A stretch of 64,000 bases of DNA from Hippophae tibetana (GCA_037013495.1 CM072810.1:21211343-21275342), one strand, 5' to 3'. Shown: positions 1-13,250, numbered from the stretch's first letter. Notes: generated by a model not told the origin, from the letters alone. Translations and numbers: made by a program.

Positions 1-149
1 TGTATTTTTGAAATCATGAATATTTATATTATTTTAAAGATATTTTCACTTAAAAAATAATTTAAGACTCCAAGAAAAATACTTTAGACAATATATCACA
101 TATATGTTGAAAACAAAATGATAAAAAGTAAAAAAAAAAAAAAAGAAGA

Positions 150-600
150 GTCAAAATGGTAAAAACTGTCCCAATCTACGTCGAGTTGCACGTGCTAGTG
201 CCAATTTGTGTGTATATCACGTTGAGAGCCAAGGCCAATCCAGTCGCAAACTCACCCATCAGTGCATACCAACGCCCCCACACGCGTGTCAGCCTATCCA
301 AACGTGTCCAAGATCAATTTTTGAGATATTTTTCCACTTTTTTAGCCTTTTCTCACCTATAAAAGAAATCTCTCACTCATTGTAAAAATCATCCCTCAAA
401 ATCCCTTCTCTTTCTCTCTCTAGAAAGCGTTCTTAGTTTTTTAGTTTTAAAGTTCTTCTCTTTTTGAGAAGAATTAATTATGCTTTTATAAACTTTTAGT
501 TTTTGATTCAATAAATGGAAATACAAATCCATTTGGAGGTTTTCCAAATTAACATCAAAGTTCTATAAGGATTCTTTTGAGGTATAATTTTAAAATGAAT
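150..600 (+). other. LTR-like promoter fragment (putative)
   Basis: A locally GC-richer block (about 165-330) leads to a TATA-like box, CCTATAAAAG at 356-365, and then a pyrimidine-rich leader around 400-425. This order (GC-richer U3, TATA box, CT-rich leader, AT-rich tail) is seen in the recognised plant LTRs elsewhere in this window. I found no second copy, no terminal TG/CA pair and no target duplication, so the boundaries are arbitrary. A 68-codon ORF across 156-362 is probably chance. It could instead be a promoter fragment of a lost host gene. Confidence 0.3.
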
Positions 601-1550
601 TCTTTACAGTTATTTTTATGTTTAATTCTTATATGTTATATTTAATTTGTCTGTGATTAAATTTAACATGGCTGATTGTTTGTAAATATGATATAATAAT
701 AACGTTGTTATGCTTACAAAATATTAAATGGATAAAACATTTATATAAATTAAATTTATTTATTTTATTCAAGATTTTATATTAAGGATGTTAGAGAGAA
801 ATATATTACTTTTCATGACAAACTTAAATATGAAAATTAGATTTTAAGATTTAAGTAACCGGTCTGATTTAGAGTAGTACCTTTATATTTGTTGGTACAA
901 TCACACGGTAGTTAGAGTGAAACTCTATTTCAATTTTTTTAATAAGAACTATTATTCGAAAATATATTGACAACATATTTTCAATAATGGTTTTAAAACT
1001 TGAATGTTAATACTCGTATAATTAAATTCTTAGGTTTAATTTTGACATCTTGAATAAAGTTTAAAATGTGCAACCCCACCAAATGTGGAATTTTAATGGT
1101 TTCAATCTCTTAAAAAAGGAATTAATTTAATTAACCAAATTAATTATCAACTTCACTTATAGGTGTTAATTGATTTGTTTAATTAACAAAGAATATCTAA
1201 CCCTACTAAAGGTGTTATTTATATAAAAAGAGAGAATCAATAAATATCAATTTATATATTTAATAACCTAAATAATATGAGTAAACATTATTAATTTAAT
1301 TATTATATCCATAAATACTCCACTGTTATGAATGATAAAAATTTACATAATTGTTTATTAAGTTTATATCTATGTTTTTTTATATTATTAGATTAGGAAA
1401 CACAAAAAAATCAAAATATCGTGACATGATGTTTAGAATTTAATTTAATTTTTAAAAGTTTAAATAATAATAAATCAAAAACCATATATATTACTTTCTT
1501 AGATTGACCTTAATTGGGAGTATACTTATCATTTTCTATAAAATGATTCG
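600..1550. other. AT-rich stretch, no gene seen
   Basis: Very AT-rich DNA between the LTR-like fragment and the 3' end of Copia-1. No coding similarity, terminal repeat or RNA gene was recognised. By position the 3' LTR of Copia-1 should lie here, but no polypurine tract or paired LTR copy could be found, so it is either lost or too diverged. Confidence 0.5.
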
Positions 1551-1569
1551 TACATTTGTGAGAGTTTAC

Positions 1570-2594
1570 AAATATAAAACCAAAGTATTTGCAACCCAAT
1601 GCTAGTTTTGTTTCATCACATATTGGATGAAAATTTGCATGTGACAAACCTAATATTTTATAAAATGTTGGTCAAGTTTAATGTGTTTAAAGCATGAATA
1701 TAGCACTAGAGTATGAGCTATGCATTAGGCATTCATATTGTCACATAAGAGCAAAGGTAGTGCAACGAAAGATAACTTTAACTCTGAGAAGTTTAGTTAT
1801 GGTGTTTATCAAAGCCATGTACTCTTATTCAGTACTAAACCTAGCAACAACATGTTGCTTAGCTTAGTGCCATGAAATTAAGTTGTTTCAAGGAATATGC
1901 AAAATGCCCCAATAGACTTTTGATCATTAAGTGATGAAGCCCAATTAGCATCATTGTATGCTTTATGATCAAGGTAAGATGACTTGGAAAAATTGAGACC
2001 AAAGGTGATAGTACCTTTCAAGTATCTCATCAACCTCTTGGCTACAATCCATTGAAAATCAGTAGCTTAGACTTAAATTGACACATTTTATCAATGCTAA
2101 AAGCAATTTCTGGATGTGTCAATATACAATACTGAAAAGCCCTAACAATGCTTCTATATAAGAAAGCATCATCACTAAGAATAATTATGCCATTAACTTA
2201 AGATAAGCACTTTCCAGTAGTTATGAAAGTGTCACAACTTTTTGTATCAATGAAGCCACATATGTTAGGAAGATCTTGCATATATTTTCTTCTTATTTAG
2301 ATGAATAGCATCACTTTGAAAAGTAACTTCTATGCCCATAAAATGATTGACTATACCAAGATCTTTCAAGTTGAATTAAACATCTAGTTTAGAGATTAAA
2401 GACTAAACAAGCTTTGAAGAATTACCAGTTATTAGTATATCATCAAAATATACCACAATCAATATATAAAATCAAGGAGTTTTGAGTTCAACAAAGCTGC
2501 AATAGACCAGTACTTAATTTCTAAAACCAAGCATGGAGTGTTTGTTTAAGGCCATAAAGTGCCTTCTTTAACTTGCATATTAAACCGTACCTTT
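1570..2594 (-). pseudogene. Copia-1 RT (C-terminal part) and RNase H remnant
   Basis: The minus-strand translation, read across several frames, contains the Copia RT hallmark KKALYGLKQ (about 2545-2572). The catalytic motif YFDDILITG (about 2425-2455) still has both aspartates. Further on come RNase H hallmarks: a stretch like NLISWH.AKQ..VAR.STE (about 1825-1885) and HIKLDQHFI (about 1645-1675). In the family this part of Pol copies the RNA and then degrades the template strand. Stops (for example a TAG in place of Tyr after AWF) and frameshifts show that it is dead. The 5' half of RT continues at 3920 beyond the inserted LTR. Confidence 0.85.
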
Positions 2595-3919
2595 TGATAG
2601 CCACACACAAAGTGTGTGCAATGAATACGTAAGTATATGTATCATAACAAGTAATATAATGATAAGAAAAGATTGTTCCCATGGAGATTATGTTATTAGA
2701 AACTAATTTTTAAAACTAAAAAATTAAAAAACAATTTTTTATGTGTTTTTTTATTTTAAGGAAGCAAAATTAAAAGAAGTAAAAATAAATAGAAATAATT
2801 AATTATATCATATTTGATAACTAAGAAAATATATGATAAAATATTTAGGAATACTTAATCCTCTATTTTTTTAAACATGTGAATCGATAAAATCCCCCCA
2901 ATATAATTATCAATTAATTACATGATCAATTGAATCTAACCTAGCATGTATTTTTATCTCAAGTAAACTACACACCATATAGCAATTAATTTAACTATAC
3001 TCTCATGTCAATTAAATTACATACTACACATTAAGTTCGTCAATTATGGATCACATACATAAGAATCATACATTTCTGCGTAGAAACTATGCATGCTATT
3101 TAATCAAGACAAATAATTAAATAATTCTCTCTAATCTATTTAATTTCTTCTATAGATAAATTATTGGCCAAACATTTCATAACATAAAAATAAGATTAAA
3201 TAATATAATTAAATTAAAATCATAATTAGGGTAAAATTTTAAATCATCACATGGTGAAAATTGGGTTCAAAAGATCTCTAAATTAATAAATTAACTACAC
3301 ATAATTGTGTTCATAAAGCTTATATTTTTCATAAAGCAAGACATAAAAATTGATAAAGAAAGGAGTAGAAGAAAAAATACATTCAATCTCTGGATTTGTA
3401 ATACTAATCTTCACTTGAAAAGGGAGACCGATCATAGTCAATGCATGCTAAGTCAACACAATGCGGCGCAATGTGATTCACAGATGTAGATGGAGTGGCG
3501 TGCTGGTGGATCCAAGAGAGAAATCACTTGACAACATGTGGCAATGTTGTTTGACTGCCTCCGAACTCGAATTGAACTCCGTGTTGACATATGGCATGTG
3601 CTACATCGCTCCTTATACGTGGTAATCTATGATTCGTCATCTTTGCTAGATTGGCATCAACGTGGCTTACCCAGTGAGCTACTCTATTTACATGTCACCA
3701 TATGAAATCATATGATTGGTACTGTATTAAAAATTCATAAAAACTCCATAAAAATTTCAAAACAATCCCAAAACAATTTAAAAAATTATATTTTCATCCC
3801 TTTTTACTAAAAAGTTTATATTTTAATATTTTTGGCCTGAAAAATACTATTTATTGAATAAAACAAGTAAATATTAAGTAAAAAAGTGCGCTAATGACTC
3901 TACTTTCTTAGAGTTATCA
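2595..3919 (-). mobile_element. Solo LTR (family E/F) inside Copia-1 RT
   Basis: The minus-strand sequence begins TGATAACTCTAAGAAAGTAG at 3919 and ends TATCA at 2595, giving 1325 bp with TG...CA ends. It is flanked on the plus strand by CCTTT (2590-2594) and CATTT (3920-3924), a 5-bp target duplication with one mismatch. The whole segment is similar, in inverted orientation, to 44091-45651, including the GTGTGTGGC-type 3' end and the terminal hairpin ACTCTA..TAGAGT. No internal region is present, as expected after LTR-LTR recombination. The GC-richer block at 3430-3720 corresponds to 44300-44700 of the other copy. Confidence 0.85.
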
Positions 3920-5297
3920 CATTTGCTTAAAACTAAGAGCCTGAACCATATATACATCCTTAGTCAAAATTCCATTTAAGAATTCATTTTTACATCAATC
4001 TACTTGATGTCCCACCCTTTATGCAGTGCCAAGTTAATCATAACTTTGGCTATAATTGGCTTGACTATAGGAGAAAAGGTCGCAAAGAAATCTATGCCCA
4101 TAATTTGCATAAATCCCTTAACTACCAACATTTCCTTATACTTATCATAAGTTATATCAACCTTTAGCTTAACTCAAAACACCTATTTTCATCCTATTGC
4201 CTTTTTTCCTTCAAGTAGAGAAATAGGTTTACAAATTCCATTTCGTTTTAGAGCATCAAATTACTGTTGCATAGCTTGATTCCAAGTTGGAATGTGTATA
4301 ACTTGTTTGTAAGTTTTTGGTTTAATGAGGATAAGAACACCATGTATTGTGAAGGCACACAATTTAGGATTAACAATGCCTGATTTGGCATGATTTGTCA
4401 TAGAGTGAGAGTTTAAAGCTTGAATAGGAATTGGGATATCAAAAACTAATTCAAGATTATTTGAAGGTGATAAAGATATATTTGGAAAGCTTGGAGAGAC
4501 ACAGGGTATAACTTATAAATATGGAGTTTCAGAATTAGAAAAAGTTAACTAAGAAGAAAGGGAGGGAACAATAGGTGAATCTTAGGAAGTAGATGACATA
4601 GAATGATGTGAGGGTAAAGACTTATGGGTAAAAGACTATAAATGTCTATCTTGCTAAAAGTGATATATTTAGTTATTGAAGTTGAGAAAGTGCCAAAATT
4701 AAGAGTAAGGACATATAAGAAATAGAAGAAGTACCTGATGATTTTGAAAGAATAGACTTATGAGACATATGGTAAGGAAAGCATGTTTCCTAACACACAA
4801 TATGCCTGCTTATATAAACCTACCAGTATCAGTATCATAAAACATTTACCCCATTTATTTTGATACATAGCCCAAGAAAGCACATACCACAAAATGTAGG
4901 CTCTAATTTTATCTTATCATAAGCTTGAGTACAAGGAAAACACCTACTCCCAAAAACTCTTGAGTAAGACAAATCAAAATTCTTACAATAAAGAAGTTCA
5001 TAAGGTGATTTATCATTTAACACCTTGGAAGATTGCCTGTTAAGAAGGTAAACAACTGTTTTGAATCCATAATTCTAGAAATATAAAGTAACATATGACT
5101 GAATAAGCAAAGTTAGGCTTCTTTCCCCTATTCTTCTATGTCTACTTTCCACAATCCCATTCTGCTATGAGATATGATGGCAACTACATCTATGAACAAC
5201 ACTTTAAAGAATTTACCATAAACCAAAGGCTTACTTTTAACACCTCCAACGGTTTGTAAAGCATAAAAAGAAGCATTAAACTATACTTCAATTTTTT
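3920..5297 (-). pseudogene. Copia-1 integrase C-terminus and RT (N-terminal part) remnant
   Basis: The open frame at 4835-5023 translates to an integrase C-terminal segment: NDKSPYELLY, then a SRVFGSRCF motif equivalent to the family's LRVFGCLCF, and the following FLG. Downstream (4250-3925) the RT N-terminus can be read as DKYKEMLVVKGFMQ, then a YQETF-like FFATFSPIV, and then DVK.N. The region 5100-5300 carries a recognisable but stop-laden integrase core. The reading path continues beyond the solo LTR into the fragment ending at 1570. Confidence 0.8.
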
Positions 5298-7090
5298 TTA
5301 AATGGTAAGAAAACAATGATAATTGATTCTTTGTTGGAATAAGAAAAATCCAAATAAACCTACTAAAATCTTCCACAATTGATAAGAAATATTTGTAATT
5401 ATTATAAAAGAGTTTAGGTGAAATCCAAAAATTAATATATACAAGCTTAAAAGAAATGGGAATTCTTTCATAAAAAGATACAAAATGAAGCTTGTGTGAT
5501 TTAACGATTTAATAAACATTACAATATAATGATTCTCTACTATGACCTTTATAAGGCACATTGTAAATTTGAAGGACCTTGAGTGTAATGTTATGGGATG
5601 GATGCCCAAGTTTATGATGTCATCTCAAATAAGATGACATAGCCCCTGAAAGCTCATAAGATGTCTTATTGCACTCAACCATAGTTACTAAATGAGTTGA
5701 TGGTAGACTTCTTATATTGCCAAGCACCTTGTATAAGTTATTTTCATTATTACCTTTCAAAAACACATCCTTCGTATGAAGATCCTTTCAAAAATTCAAT
5801 CAGAGTGAAACTCAATGAAAAATTTATTTTCATCACATAACTTCTAATTGAAAAAATATTTGTTGAAGAAAGAGGTGTATATAAGATATTATGAACAAAA
5901 AGCATGCGTTCATTATCACTACCAAAAGCAATTAATGCACTAGAACCAATACTTGTAATGCTTAGGGTATTATCATCCTCAATTGAAACACTACATATAC
6001 CATTGTAGATAGATGAGTGAGGAGCTTGATATGCATTAGGTGTGAGATGATGACTCACACTAGATTCAAGTAACCAAGTATTGCTACTTATAGGAAATGA
6101 TTCATAAAAAGTGAAGCTAAAGGCATGTAAGGTAGTTAGAGCAAACATTTTGTACACTTGTTTACTAGTAAAAACATCTATCAGTAGAAAACAAGCTAAT
6201 GTTATATGATCAAGTTTATCACATATTTGGCAAGCTGGCCAATCTTTCTTAAAGGTATCAAAATTTCCAAAAGAAAAATTCTTGGAACCAAGATTCATAA
6301 AGGAACTCAAAACCTTATCTTTAAGAAATAAATGAAAAGTTGAAGAGAAAGAAGATTTAGTTGAATTGGATTGCTTAGACCCATGAAAAACTTTGTTAAA
6401 ATGATTGCTATGCATGCTACAATTACCAGCAAAATTGGCTTGAAACACAGAATCTTGATTAGTCTTATCAGATACACCAAGAATTCTTTCAAAGTTTTCA
6501 AGAATACTATGTAAGACATTAATATAAGGCCTAGATTGTGTTGTATTGAAAGAAGTAACAAACACCATGTACCTATGGCCAAAACCATTCAAGACGTAAA
6601 GCACCAATTCCTTCTTAGGAATTATTTCAATTGAGGTAGCTAAATGATCAAACAATATTTTAACCTTTAAGAGATATTCACTCATATATGAACCATATTT
6701 CTTAAGAGACTGTAGTTTTCCTCAAAGCTCTATCACTCTTGATTGAGTTGTATTAGAAAACTTTTACTCTAAGGCAAGCCACTATTTTCTAGAAATAGAA
6801 CAACCTACTGGTACAACATTCATGCCAGAAGATACCGACCCATAGATTAAAATTTTCACCATTGAATCATGTTAAACCCATATATCAAACTTAGAGTTTA
6901 GAATGGTTCTTTCTTGATCAAGAAACATACAAGAAATTAGAAATGACCCATTGAAAAACCCCTCTATTCTATTAGCCATAATGAGGCTCATGATTTATTC
7001 TCACCAAATGAGATAATTGTTCTCATCAAGTCTTATTGATAGAGACAAGCTATTTGGTTGAACTGTAAATGAATTCTGAGAAAGCAATTC
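5298..7090 (-). pseudogene. Copia-1 gag, protease and pre-integrase remnant
   Basis: The N-terminal gag reads SLSIRLDENNYLIW near 7030-7070. After a few stops an open frame of 311 codons covers 6685-5750. It holds the rest of gag, a CCHC knuckle C-x2-C-x4-H-x4-C (CQICDKLDHITLAC) about residues 150-165, and a protease start at WLLESSVSHHLTP. There the family's catalytic Asp of WLLDSGASHH is replaced by Glu and the following Gly by Ser. The part 5748-5298 contains an HHKLGHPS-type pre-integrase zinc finger remnant with stops. In a live element gag packages RNA and the protease cuts the polyprotein. The Asp-to-Glu change and the upstream stops make this a dead copy despite the long ORF. Confidence 0.85.
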
Positions 7091-7149
7091 AAGAATAAAA
7101 TATTGATTGCATTATCATTCTCCACCACTAGAATGTATTGAAAATCAAT

Positions 7150-8383
7150 AAAAACATATCCTAATATAATATTCTTTGATTATAACAACTTAAAGAAATT
7201 CATAAGCTCGAAAGTCTTGGTCTCTTTTTAGCTATTTGTTGAATTAAACAAGCTCTTAATTCAAAATCTTTCTAATACACATCCTAGAATAAGCTTTCTA
7301 AATTTAATCTTTCAAAAGCATTCAATTTCAAGAAGCATATTGAATCAAAGTTCAACATACAAGCTCAGTTCAATTATCTTGTGAGTATTAATTTTCATTG
7401 CAAGCAATATATTTATCACTTATCATGAGTATTAATTCCCATTGCAAGCAATTTATCACTTGTTATTTAAATTTATCAAGCAATTATGTACCTAATTAAC
7501 TAAATTGATTAGTGTTGAAACCTAATTATTCAATTGTACACTTGAATAAATCAAGAACACCCATACAAAGATTAAATCTAGGAGTGAATACATAATCAAG
7601 AAAAATAGTTGAATAGAATATTATAGATTTTATTAAATATTTCAATCTATATCTAGGGCTTTGAAATCACCCACAATTAATTATAAAATTAAATAATCAT
7701 GAATTTTTTTTAAATAGTATCCATAATTACAAATAAAATAAAGGAGAAGAAATACTAATGTTATTGAATCTTATCTTCAACTCTAATAAATTACCTTTTG
7801 AACTTTCTTTTTCATTTTGTGCCTCCAGTTGAGACTATGGTTATAATTATGTGCCTCTTTTGTAGTTAAATCTAGTTACATATTTATAGTATGAGAGTTA
7901 CACATGATTTAATTAGGATTTGGGTTGTGAAGGTCTAAAAAAATTAGAATTATAAGCCTAGAAAATCTAGAGCAAGTGGGATTAGGATGATGAAATCTGG
8001 AAGTTATGTGCATATTCGAAAGTGTAGGTCATGGTATACATAAACTCATGACACAACACACTATGTTTCTCTAGATATCCTAGAAACCCAAGAAGAGTAT
8101 GACATAACACAATATTTTTGTGCCCCAATGCACTCTTAATTGTTCAATCTAGCACTTTTAACCCCTTCCTGATGTATTTTGTGTAAATATTTTACAATCA
8201 AGTCCTCCAATCTGTCATTTATATCTTTTAATGACCAAAACACCTGAAATACATCAAAACATATCCCATGATTATGAAAACACATTTTGTAATATAATTA
8301 AGTAAAAGTGTAATGTTAAAAATTAATTCTCCTGATTAATTTTAATAAATTACCAGGTAAGTGTGCGTTTTAAGCACTTATCA
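7150..8383 (-). mobile_element. 3' LTR of Athila-type element A
   Basis: The minus-strand sequence starts TGATAAGTGCTTAAAACGC at 8383. The 8015-8383 part is similar to 21596-22027, which begins CGATAAATACTTG, so the two are the LTR pair of element A, both on the minus strand. The right boundary is set by the TGATAAG terminus and an adjacent polypurine-like tract (minus GCTGGTTAGAGGTTG, 8384-8398). The left boundary is a guess, because no CA terminus or target duplication was found. A short tandem duplication lies inside (7383-7466). Confidence 0.65.
7383..7466. repeat. Tandem duplication, about 2 x 42-44 bp
   Basis: Two adjacent copies begin GAGTATTAATT at 7383 and 7427. Both contain CATTGCAAGCAAT and end with ATCACTT. 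The second copy lacks about four bases. Confidence 0.8.
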
Positions 8384-8399
8384 CAACCTCTAACCAGCT

Positions 8400-10333
8400 T
8401 TTAACTAGTTTTTAACAAACTAAGTGATCCGAAGAGGTTCTCCAAAGGAAAATAAAAAATTCTATACTAAACTAACCTAGATCACTTACGTAGATTAACA
8501 TGGTTACATTTAGCATATGCAATAAACCTTTAAACCCCTAGGTGATCCAAGTGGATGAGATATAGTCTCACGAGGGTTTCCAATGATAGTTCTCATAAAC
8601 ATCCAAATTAAACTGACATAAATCAAATCAAAATAAAAAAATTAGAAATAAACAAAAGTAACATTTGGCTTCCAGTTCATTTTTGTATCTTTATCTCAAA
8701 AACTACCTATAGCACATAACACATAGAATACTTAAGTATCACTTACGATTAAAGGAAAACTCAAAAATTAATTTCACTTTCATAATCTGCTTTAAACATC
8801 CACATAACCATAAACCTTTAATCTAAATACTGAATGATTTCATGTACAACATTCATAGAATAATTTTTTTAATCTCAAGATTATGTAAATATGATATGTG
8901 TAAGAATTATAATAACAAATTTCGTAGAATTAATTCTCAAATCACTCTCGACTAATGTAGAATGGAAACATTACTTCGGATCAATAAGTCTTTATCAAGA
9001 TTGTAACGTTAGGCTAAAGTGTGGGGTTATGAAAAAACAAGAAGGTGAATACAAAAAAAATATATATAAGAGAACTTAATTAAATTCAAACACCACAATT
9101 TTAAGTTATAAAATAGCTTCATATGTTACCTAGCTCATCGAGCTAGTATTTACCTTCACATCCATAGTTAAATACACTATGGCTGCAATTTCACATTGTA
9201 TCAAATATTAATATACTCCATCTTTTGTCCTTTTTCCCTTTTATAACTAAAGAGATACAAAATTGAATTAATCAAATCTTTCATCCTTTGTACATTCAAA
9301 ATTAATTTTTTTATAACCCCTAACATGTTATTTTCAATATTATTTGAGTTGTAGTCAATTTTTATTGAAATTTTCACCCTTTCTTCATGGATAGTTCATA
9401 CCAAACATGCATTTATGTTATGTTCTCTTAAAGAGTAGAAAGGTAAGATAATTTGTTTCTTTGGCTCAAAAAAGGGTACGTTATAACATGCTTAAGAAAG
9501 AAAATTTTGTAATTTAAATAAGTTCAAGGGGCTACTAGTGAAAAGAGACAAATGCAGGCTTGAAAAGGTTCAAACGGTCATAAAATGGCCAAAATTATTT
9601 CTTAAGCACTGTATATTATATCATTTCATATTAAGTTATTTTCAAATAAGTTCTTCAGTTTATTACACCTCAAATATATCTATTAAAAATTTACACATAA
9701 AATACTCCTAAATATTTAGATTAACCAAAAATTCTTACAACATATCATAAGAGTCTTAAACTAAATGACATTTTAATTCAAATCATACTCTAACTGAAGT
9801 TAAATTTAAAGTCCTCTATATGTTATTGTTATCACAATATTATTCCTATCATTGAAATATAAATTGACTCAAAATAAAAATAAATATAAAATAAAATAAA
9901 GAGTAAACAAAATGCTAAACTTATAATAAATAAAAATAAAAATTGGAAAGAAACGTATGAAAATTCCATAATTCATAATTTTTAAGGAAATTTCTCCTCA
10001 TTCTAGACCTAAAACCTAATATTCAAATGTAAATACAAGGAAAAGTAGAAAAGAAAGGAAAATTTACTCTCCTTGTAGTAGCATAGTGTGATTAATCTTG
10101 ACGATTTGGGTTACACTCTCTTTGCATTCCATCATTTGAATCAAATACTATCATGCATAGAGTTACATTGAACCTCATATATATAACATATCACCAAATA
10201 TTTATGAAATTAGGGGTTCCAAAACAAAGAAACATTGATCAAATAAAATAAAATAAATAAAATAACTAAATAAATAAAATTATTAACAAATAAAAATCTT
10301 CCAAGAAAAACTAGAATGAAATAAAATAAATCT
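8400..10333 (-). other. Element A post-pol region, no coding recognised
   Basis: This lies between the integrase end of element A and its 3' LTR. Athila elements usually have a long region here, sometimes with an env-like ORF. I can read no env-like ORF or transmembrane segment in it. Two similar short blocks near 8420-8480 and 8540-8600 share TGATCC and GGTTCTCC/GGTTTCC cores. The rest is AT-rich and anonymous. Confidence 0.5.
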
Positions 10334-10361
10334 CAATGAGTTGTCTCCCATTTAGTGCTTA
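10334..10361 (-). other. Conserved Athila post-pol motif, copy in element A
   Basis: On the minus strand this reads TAAGCACTAAATGGGAGACA followed by ACTCATTG. It matches the motif, shaped like GCGCTT..TGGGAGGCAACCCA, that follows the integrase in many plant Athila-type elements. Counterparts in this window are at 28943-28968 (element C) and 17754-17779 (element B). Confidence 0.7.
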
Positions 10362-10400
10362 GCTTAATATTCTCATACCAAGAGCATCTCATATGTTTCT

Positions 10401-11450
10401 TTAACTATCCAAATTTGTTGGTTCATGTAAAATCACCTCCTTTATATTAATTGGTGAAAAACGTTTATAGTATGGCATTAATATGAATGCATTCACTTTG
10501 AATTCTTTAACAATACTTGGCCTTTGTATTTTAAGTGCACCATAAGAGAAAATATTAGTTATGATAAAATGGACTAACCAAATAAGAACATAACTTACTT
10601 GTATATAGTTCAAGGCGTGAATGAAATAAGTGAACTTTATCACCAATGGCGAATCAATATCATTCTATCATGAAACACCCTTATTTTGTCTTAGTAGACT
10701 TTTTAGCTTTCGTAGGCATCATTTCCAATTTTCTATAGCTCACACATTTGTAATTTTTGGTGTCCTCTTTCTTTGTCTAAGTCTATGTTACAATGTTTTA
10801 TAGCCCAAAATGCTTGGTTATCTAACTCTACTAGTAGATGACAAGGTTTACCATAATACCAACTGGAATGGTGACTTTCCAATTGGCATTTTATATGCAA
10901 TTGAATATGCCCACAATGCATCACCTAGTTTCAAGCTCCAATCCTTTCTATTAGGTTTGATTGTCTTATAAAAGGATGGACTTGATTTCTCTATTGGACA
11001 TTATACGTTTTAAGTAGAGCACAAAAATTTCTAGAGCAAAAATGTAATACACCATCACTAATGATAGATTTTGGTGTTACAAACTTAACAAAGATGTTAG
11101 ACTTCACAAAATCTACAACCACTTTAGAGTCGTTAGTTTTAGTGGATTTAGCTTCCACCTATTTAGACATGTAATCCATAACAAGTAATATATATATATA
11201 AGAAGATGGACAAGGTAACATGAAATCCATACCCCAAGAATCAAAGATTTCAACAATAAGAATTGGAGTTTGTGGAGTTTGATTACTAGGGCCCAATTTA
11301 CCTTTTCATTAACAACAACCACATGTTTTACAAAAGGTGAAGGCATCCTTAAATAGCATTGGTCAATTAAATCCACTCTCTAAGACTTTGAAAGCAGTTT
11401 TTTTGCTCCAAAATGTCCCCCACATGCATGAAAATGATAAAAAGTTAGAA
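10401..11450 (-). pseudogene. Element A integrase remnant
   Basis: Read on the minus strand from 11440, the translation gives HACGGHFGAKKTAFKVL, a decayed zinc-binding segment with C-x2-C (FCKTCGCC). Then come core motifs PILIVEIFDSWGMDFM, VMDYMSK.VEAKSTKTNDSK and IISD. The C-terminus reads [11 protein letters not shown] (about 10840) and FKVNAF..MPYYKRFSP (about 10440-10500). Integrase inserts the cDNA of the element. This copy has many stops and frameshifts, so the open frames at 10401-10646, 10733-10924 and 11113-11376 are only pieces of it. The Athila assignment rests on these family-typical strings. Confidence 0.85.
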
Positions 11451-13250
11451 TAGAATTAAACTCACTGTTAGGTACACACCTTCTTATCGATTGATCCGAG
11501 AAATGTTTCCGAAGGTAGAGGTTATCTCACACATATTGTGTTATAACCTTCAAGAATTTGAGTTTTCTAGCTTGTAATAGGTCTTGTGGGATCTTTTTAA
11601 TTATCAAGTAGTTTACTATATATGCATACCAAGGAGTAAACAATGTGGTCTCAAGTAATTTCTCATTTGAAAAGTCCTTTCTTTATGAAAGTGATTCCTC
11701 TTTTTGAATTAATCTACTGAACTGACCTACTACCATATTTTCATTTCCTTTTTTCTCTTTAATTTCATGGTGAAATTATTTTAGAAGAAGAATCCACCTT
11801 ATTAACTTTGGCTTGGAATCTTTCTTTTGAGTATGTATCTAAGAGTTGTATGATTAGAGAAAAAAATTATTTTAGTTCCAATTAGATATGATTGAAAATT
11901 TTCTAAAAACAAATCATAGTTAAAATTTATTTCTCTATTGTGGAGTATTTGAGTTAGGCGTCATTTAGGGTCTATAATGCATAATATATGGCATTTGGCA
12001 GCTTGAAAACACTTTATCCCAAATATAAACTAAAATGGTAGACTTTAATAAGGTGGTTTAATAATAGGTATTTTGGTTAAAAGTTGTTTCATTCTATTAA
12101 ATGCTTTGAGGCACTCTTTAGTGAAAACAACGCCACCTTTTTTGGAGAAATTGGCATTAAGGCCTTACTATCTTTGAGAAAAAATATATAAATCTTCGAT
12201 GAAATCCTGCACTATCAAGAAAAGAACAAACCTCTCTCAGACAATTGGGAGGTGGTAAGGAATGAATAAGATCTATATTAGATTTATCAACTTCTATTCC
12301 CTTAGATGATATCACATGCCCTAAAACTATACCTTGATCTACCAAGAAATGGATTTTTTCCCAATTAAGTACAAGGTTAGTAACTTGGCATTTCTCTAGA
12401 ATTAATGTAAGGTTATTGAGGCAATTATCAAATGAATCCCTATATATAGTAAAATTATCCATAAAACTTCTATAATGCTCTCTTTAAAATAAGAAAATAT
12501 ACTTATTATACATCTTTGCAAGGTGGCAGGAGCATTATAAAGGCCAAATGGCATACATGTATAAGAAAAGGTTCCAAAGGGAAAAGTGAATGTTGTCTTT
12601 TCCTGATCTTCTCTTGTGATAACAATTTGATTATAACCTAAAAAACCTTTAAGAAAATAATAGTGTGTATGGGCCACTAAACACTCAAGTATTTGATCAA
12701 TAATAGGTAGAGAAAAATGATCTTTGCGAGTCATAGAGTTAAGGTTTTGAAAATCAATGCAAATTTCCCACCCTATTTGAAGTCAAGTAGGAATTAATTT
12801 TTTATCCTTATTCTTTACCACTATAACTCTTGGCTTCTTTGCAACCACTTAGACTGGGCTAACCCACTTGCTATTTGAAATTGGATAAATTACTTCAACT
12901 TTCAATAGCTTGATAAATTCTTTATCAACCACTTACGATCATTGGAAAATTCAATTTCCTTAATGGCACTCCCATTAGTTTGGCCTCATTTCCAAGTAAT
13001 ATTTGATGCATGAACATAAAGGTACTAATTCTCATGATGTCAACAATTGCCAACCAATTTGTATTATCTTAAAACATGGATTAAATTATATTCTTAAATA
13101 ACTAAGAGCTTAGATGGTATAATCAGTGGAAGTGTGTCTTTCTCTCCTAAGTATATACATTTGAGATGTTTTGGGATAGATTTGTGCTCTAAAGTGTGTT
13201 CTTGCACAATGAAAGGTAAATATTTCTCATTAGAAACAAGAAGGGAAATA
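11451..13250 (-). pseudogene. Element A reverse transcriptase and RNase H remnant
   Basis: From 13190 leftwards the minus strand gives PKHLKCIYLGEKDTLPLII and then the RT core TRKDHFSLPIIDQILECL, EDQEKTTFTFPFGTF and CMPFGLYNAPATLQRC (12734-12480). The catalytic motif reads FMDNFTIY (about 12450), so the second Asp of the family's FMDDF is Asn. LVLNWEKIHFLV and GIVLGHVISSKGIEVDKSNI follow (to 12160). RNase H traces such as SYLIGTKIIFFSNHTTLRYI lie near 11860-11930. A frameshift separates the frames 12402-12734 and 12157-12462, and more stops lie on both sides. Confidence 0.88.

Larger units (their letters stand above)
1570..7090 (-). mobile_element. Ty1/Copia retrotransposon Copia-1, decayed
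   Basis: Read on the minus strand, this region gives a full Copia order: gag with a zinc knuckle, protease, integrase, reverse transcriptase and RNase H. It is interrupted by frameshifts and stops and by one solo LTR (2595-3919). Removing that LTR rejoins the RT reading path at the sequence around Lys-Lys-Ala-Leu-Tyr-Gly-Leu-Lys-Gln. No LTRs could be assigned to Copia-1 itself. Its right end abuts the decayed LTR of Athila element A. Confidence 0.85.

Noticed and set aside
156..362. 68-codon ORF near the left end
   Set aside because: It lies in an LTR-like GC-richer block next to a TATA box. No motif, poor codon character, and it would be upstream of the promoter-like element.
8891..9079. 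62-codon plus-strand ORF in element A post-pol region
   Set aside because: Antisense to element A, no motif, and low-complexity Lys-rich end. Treated as chance.
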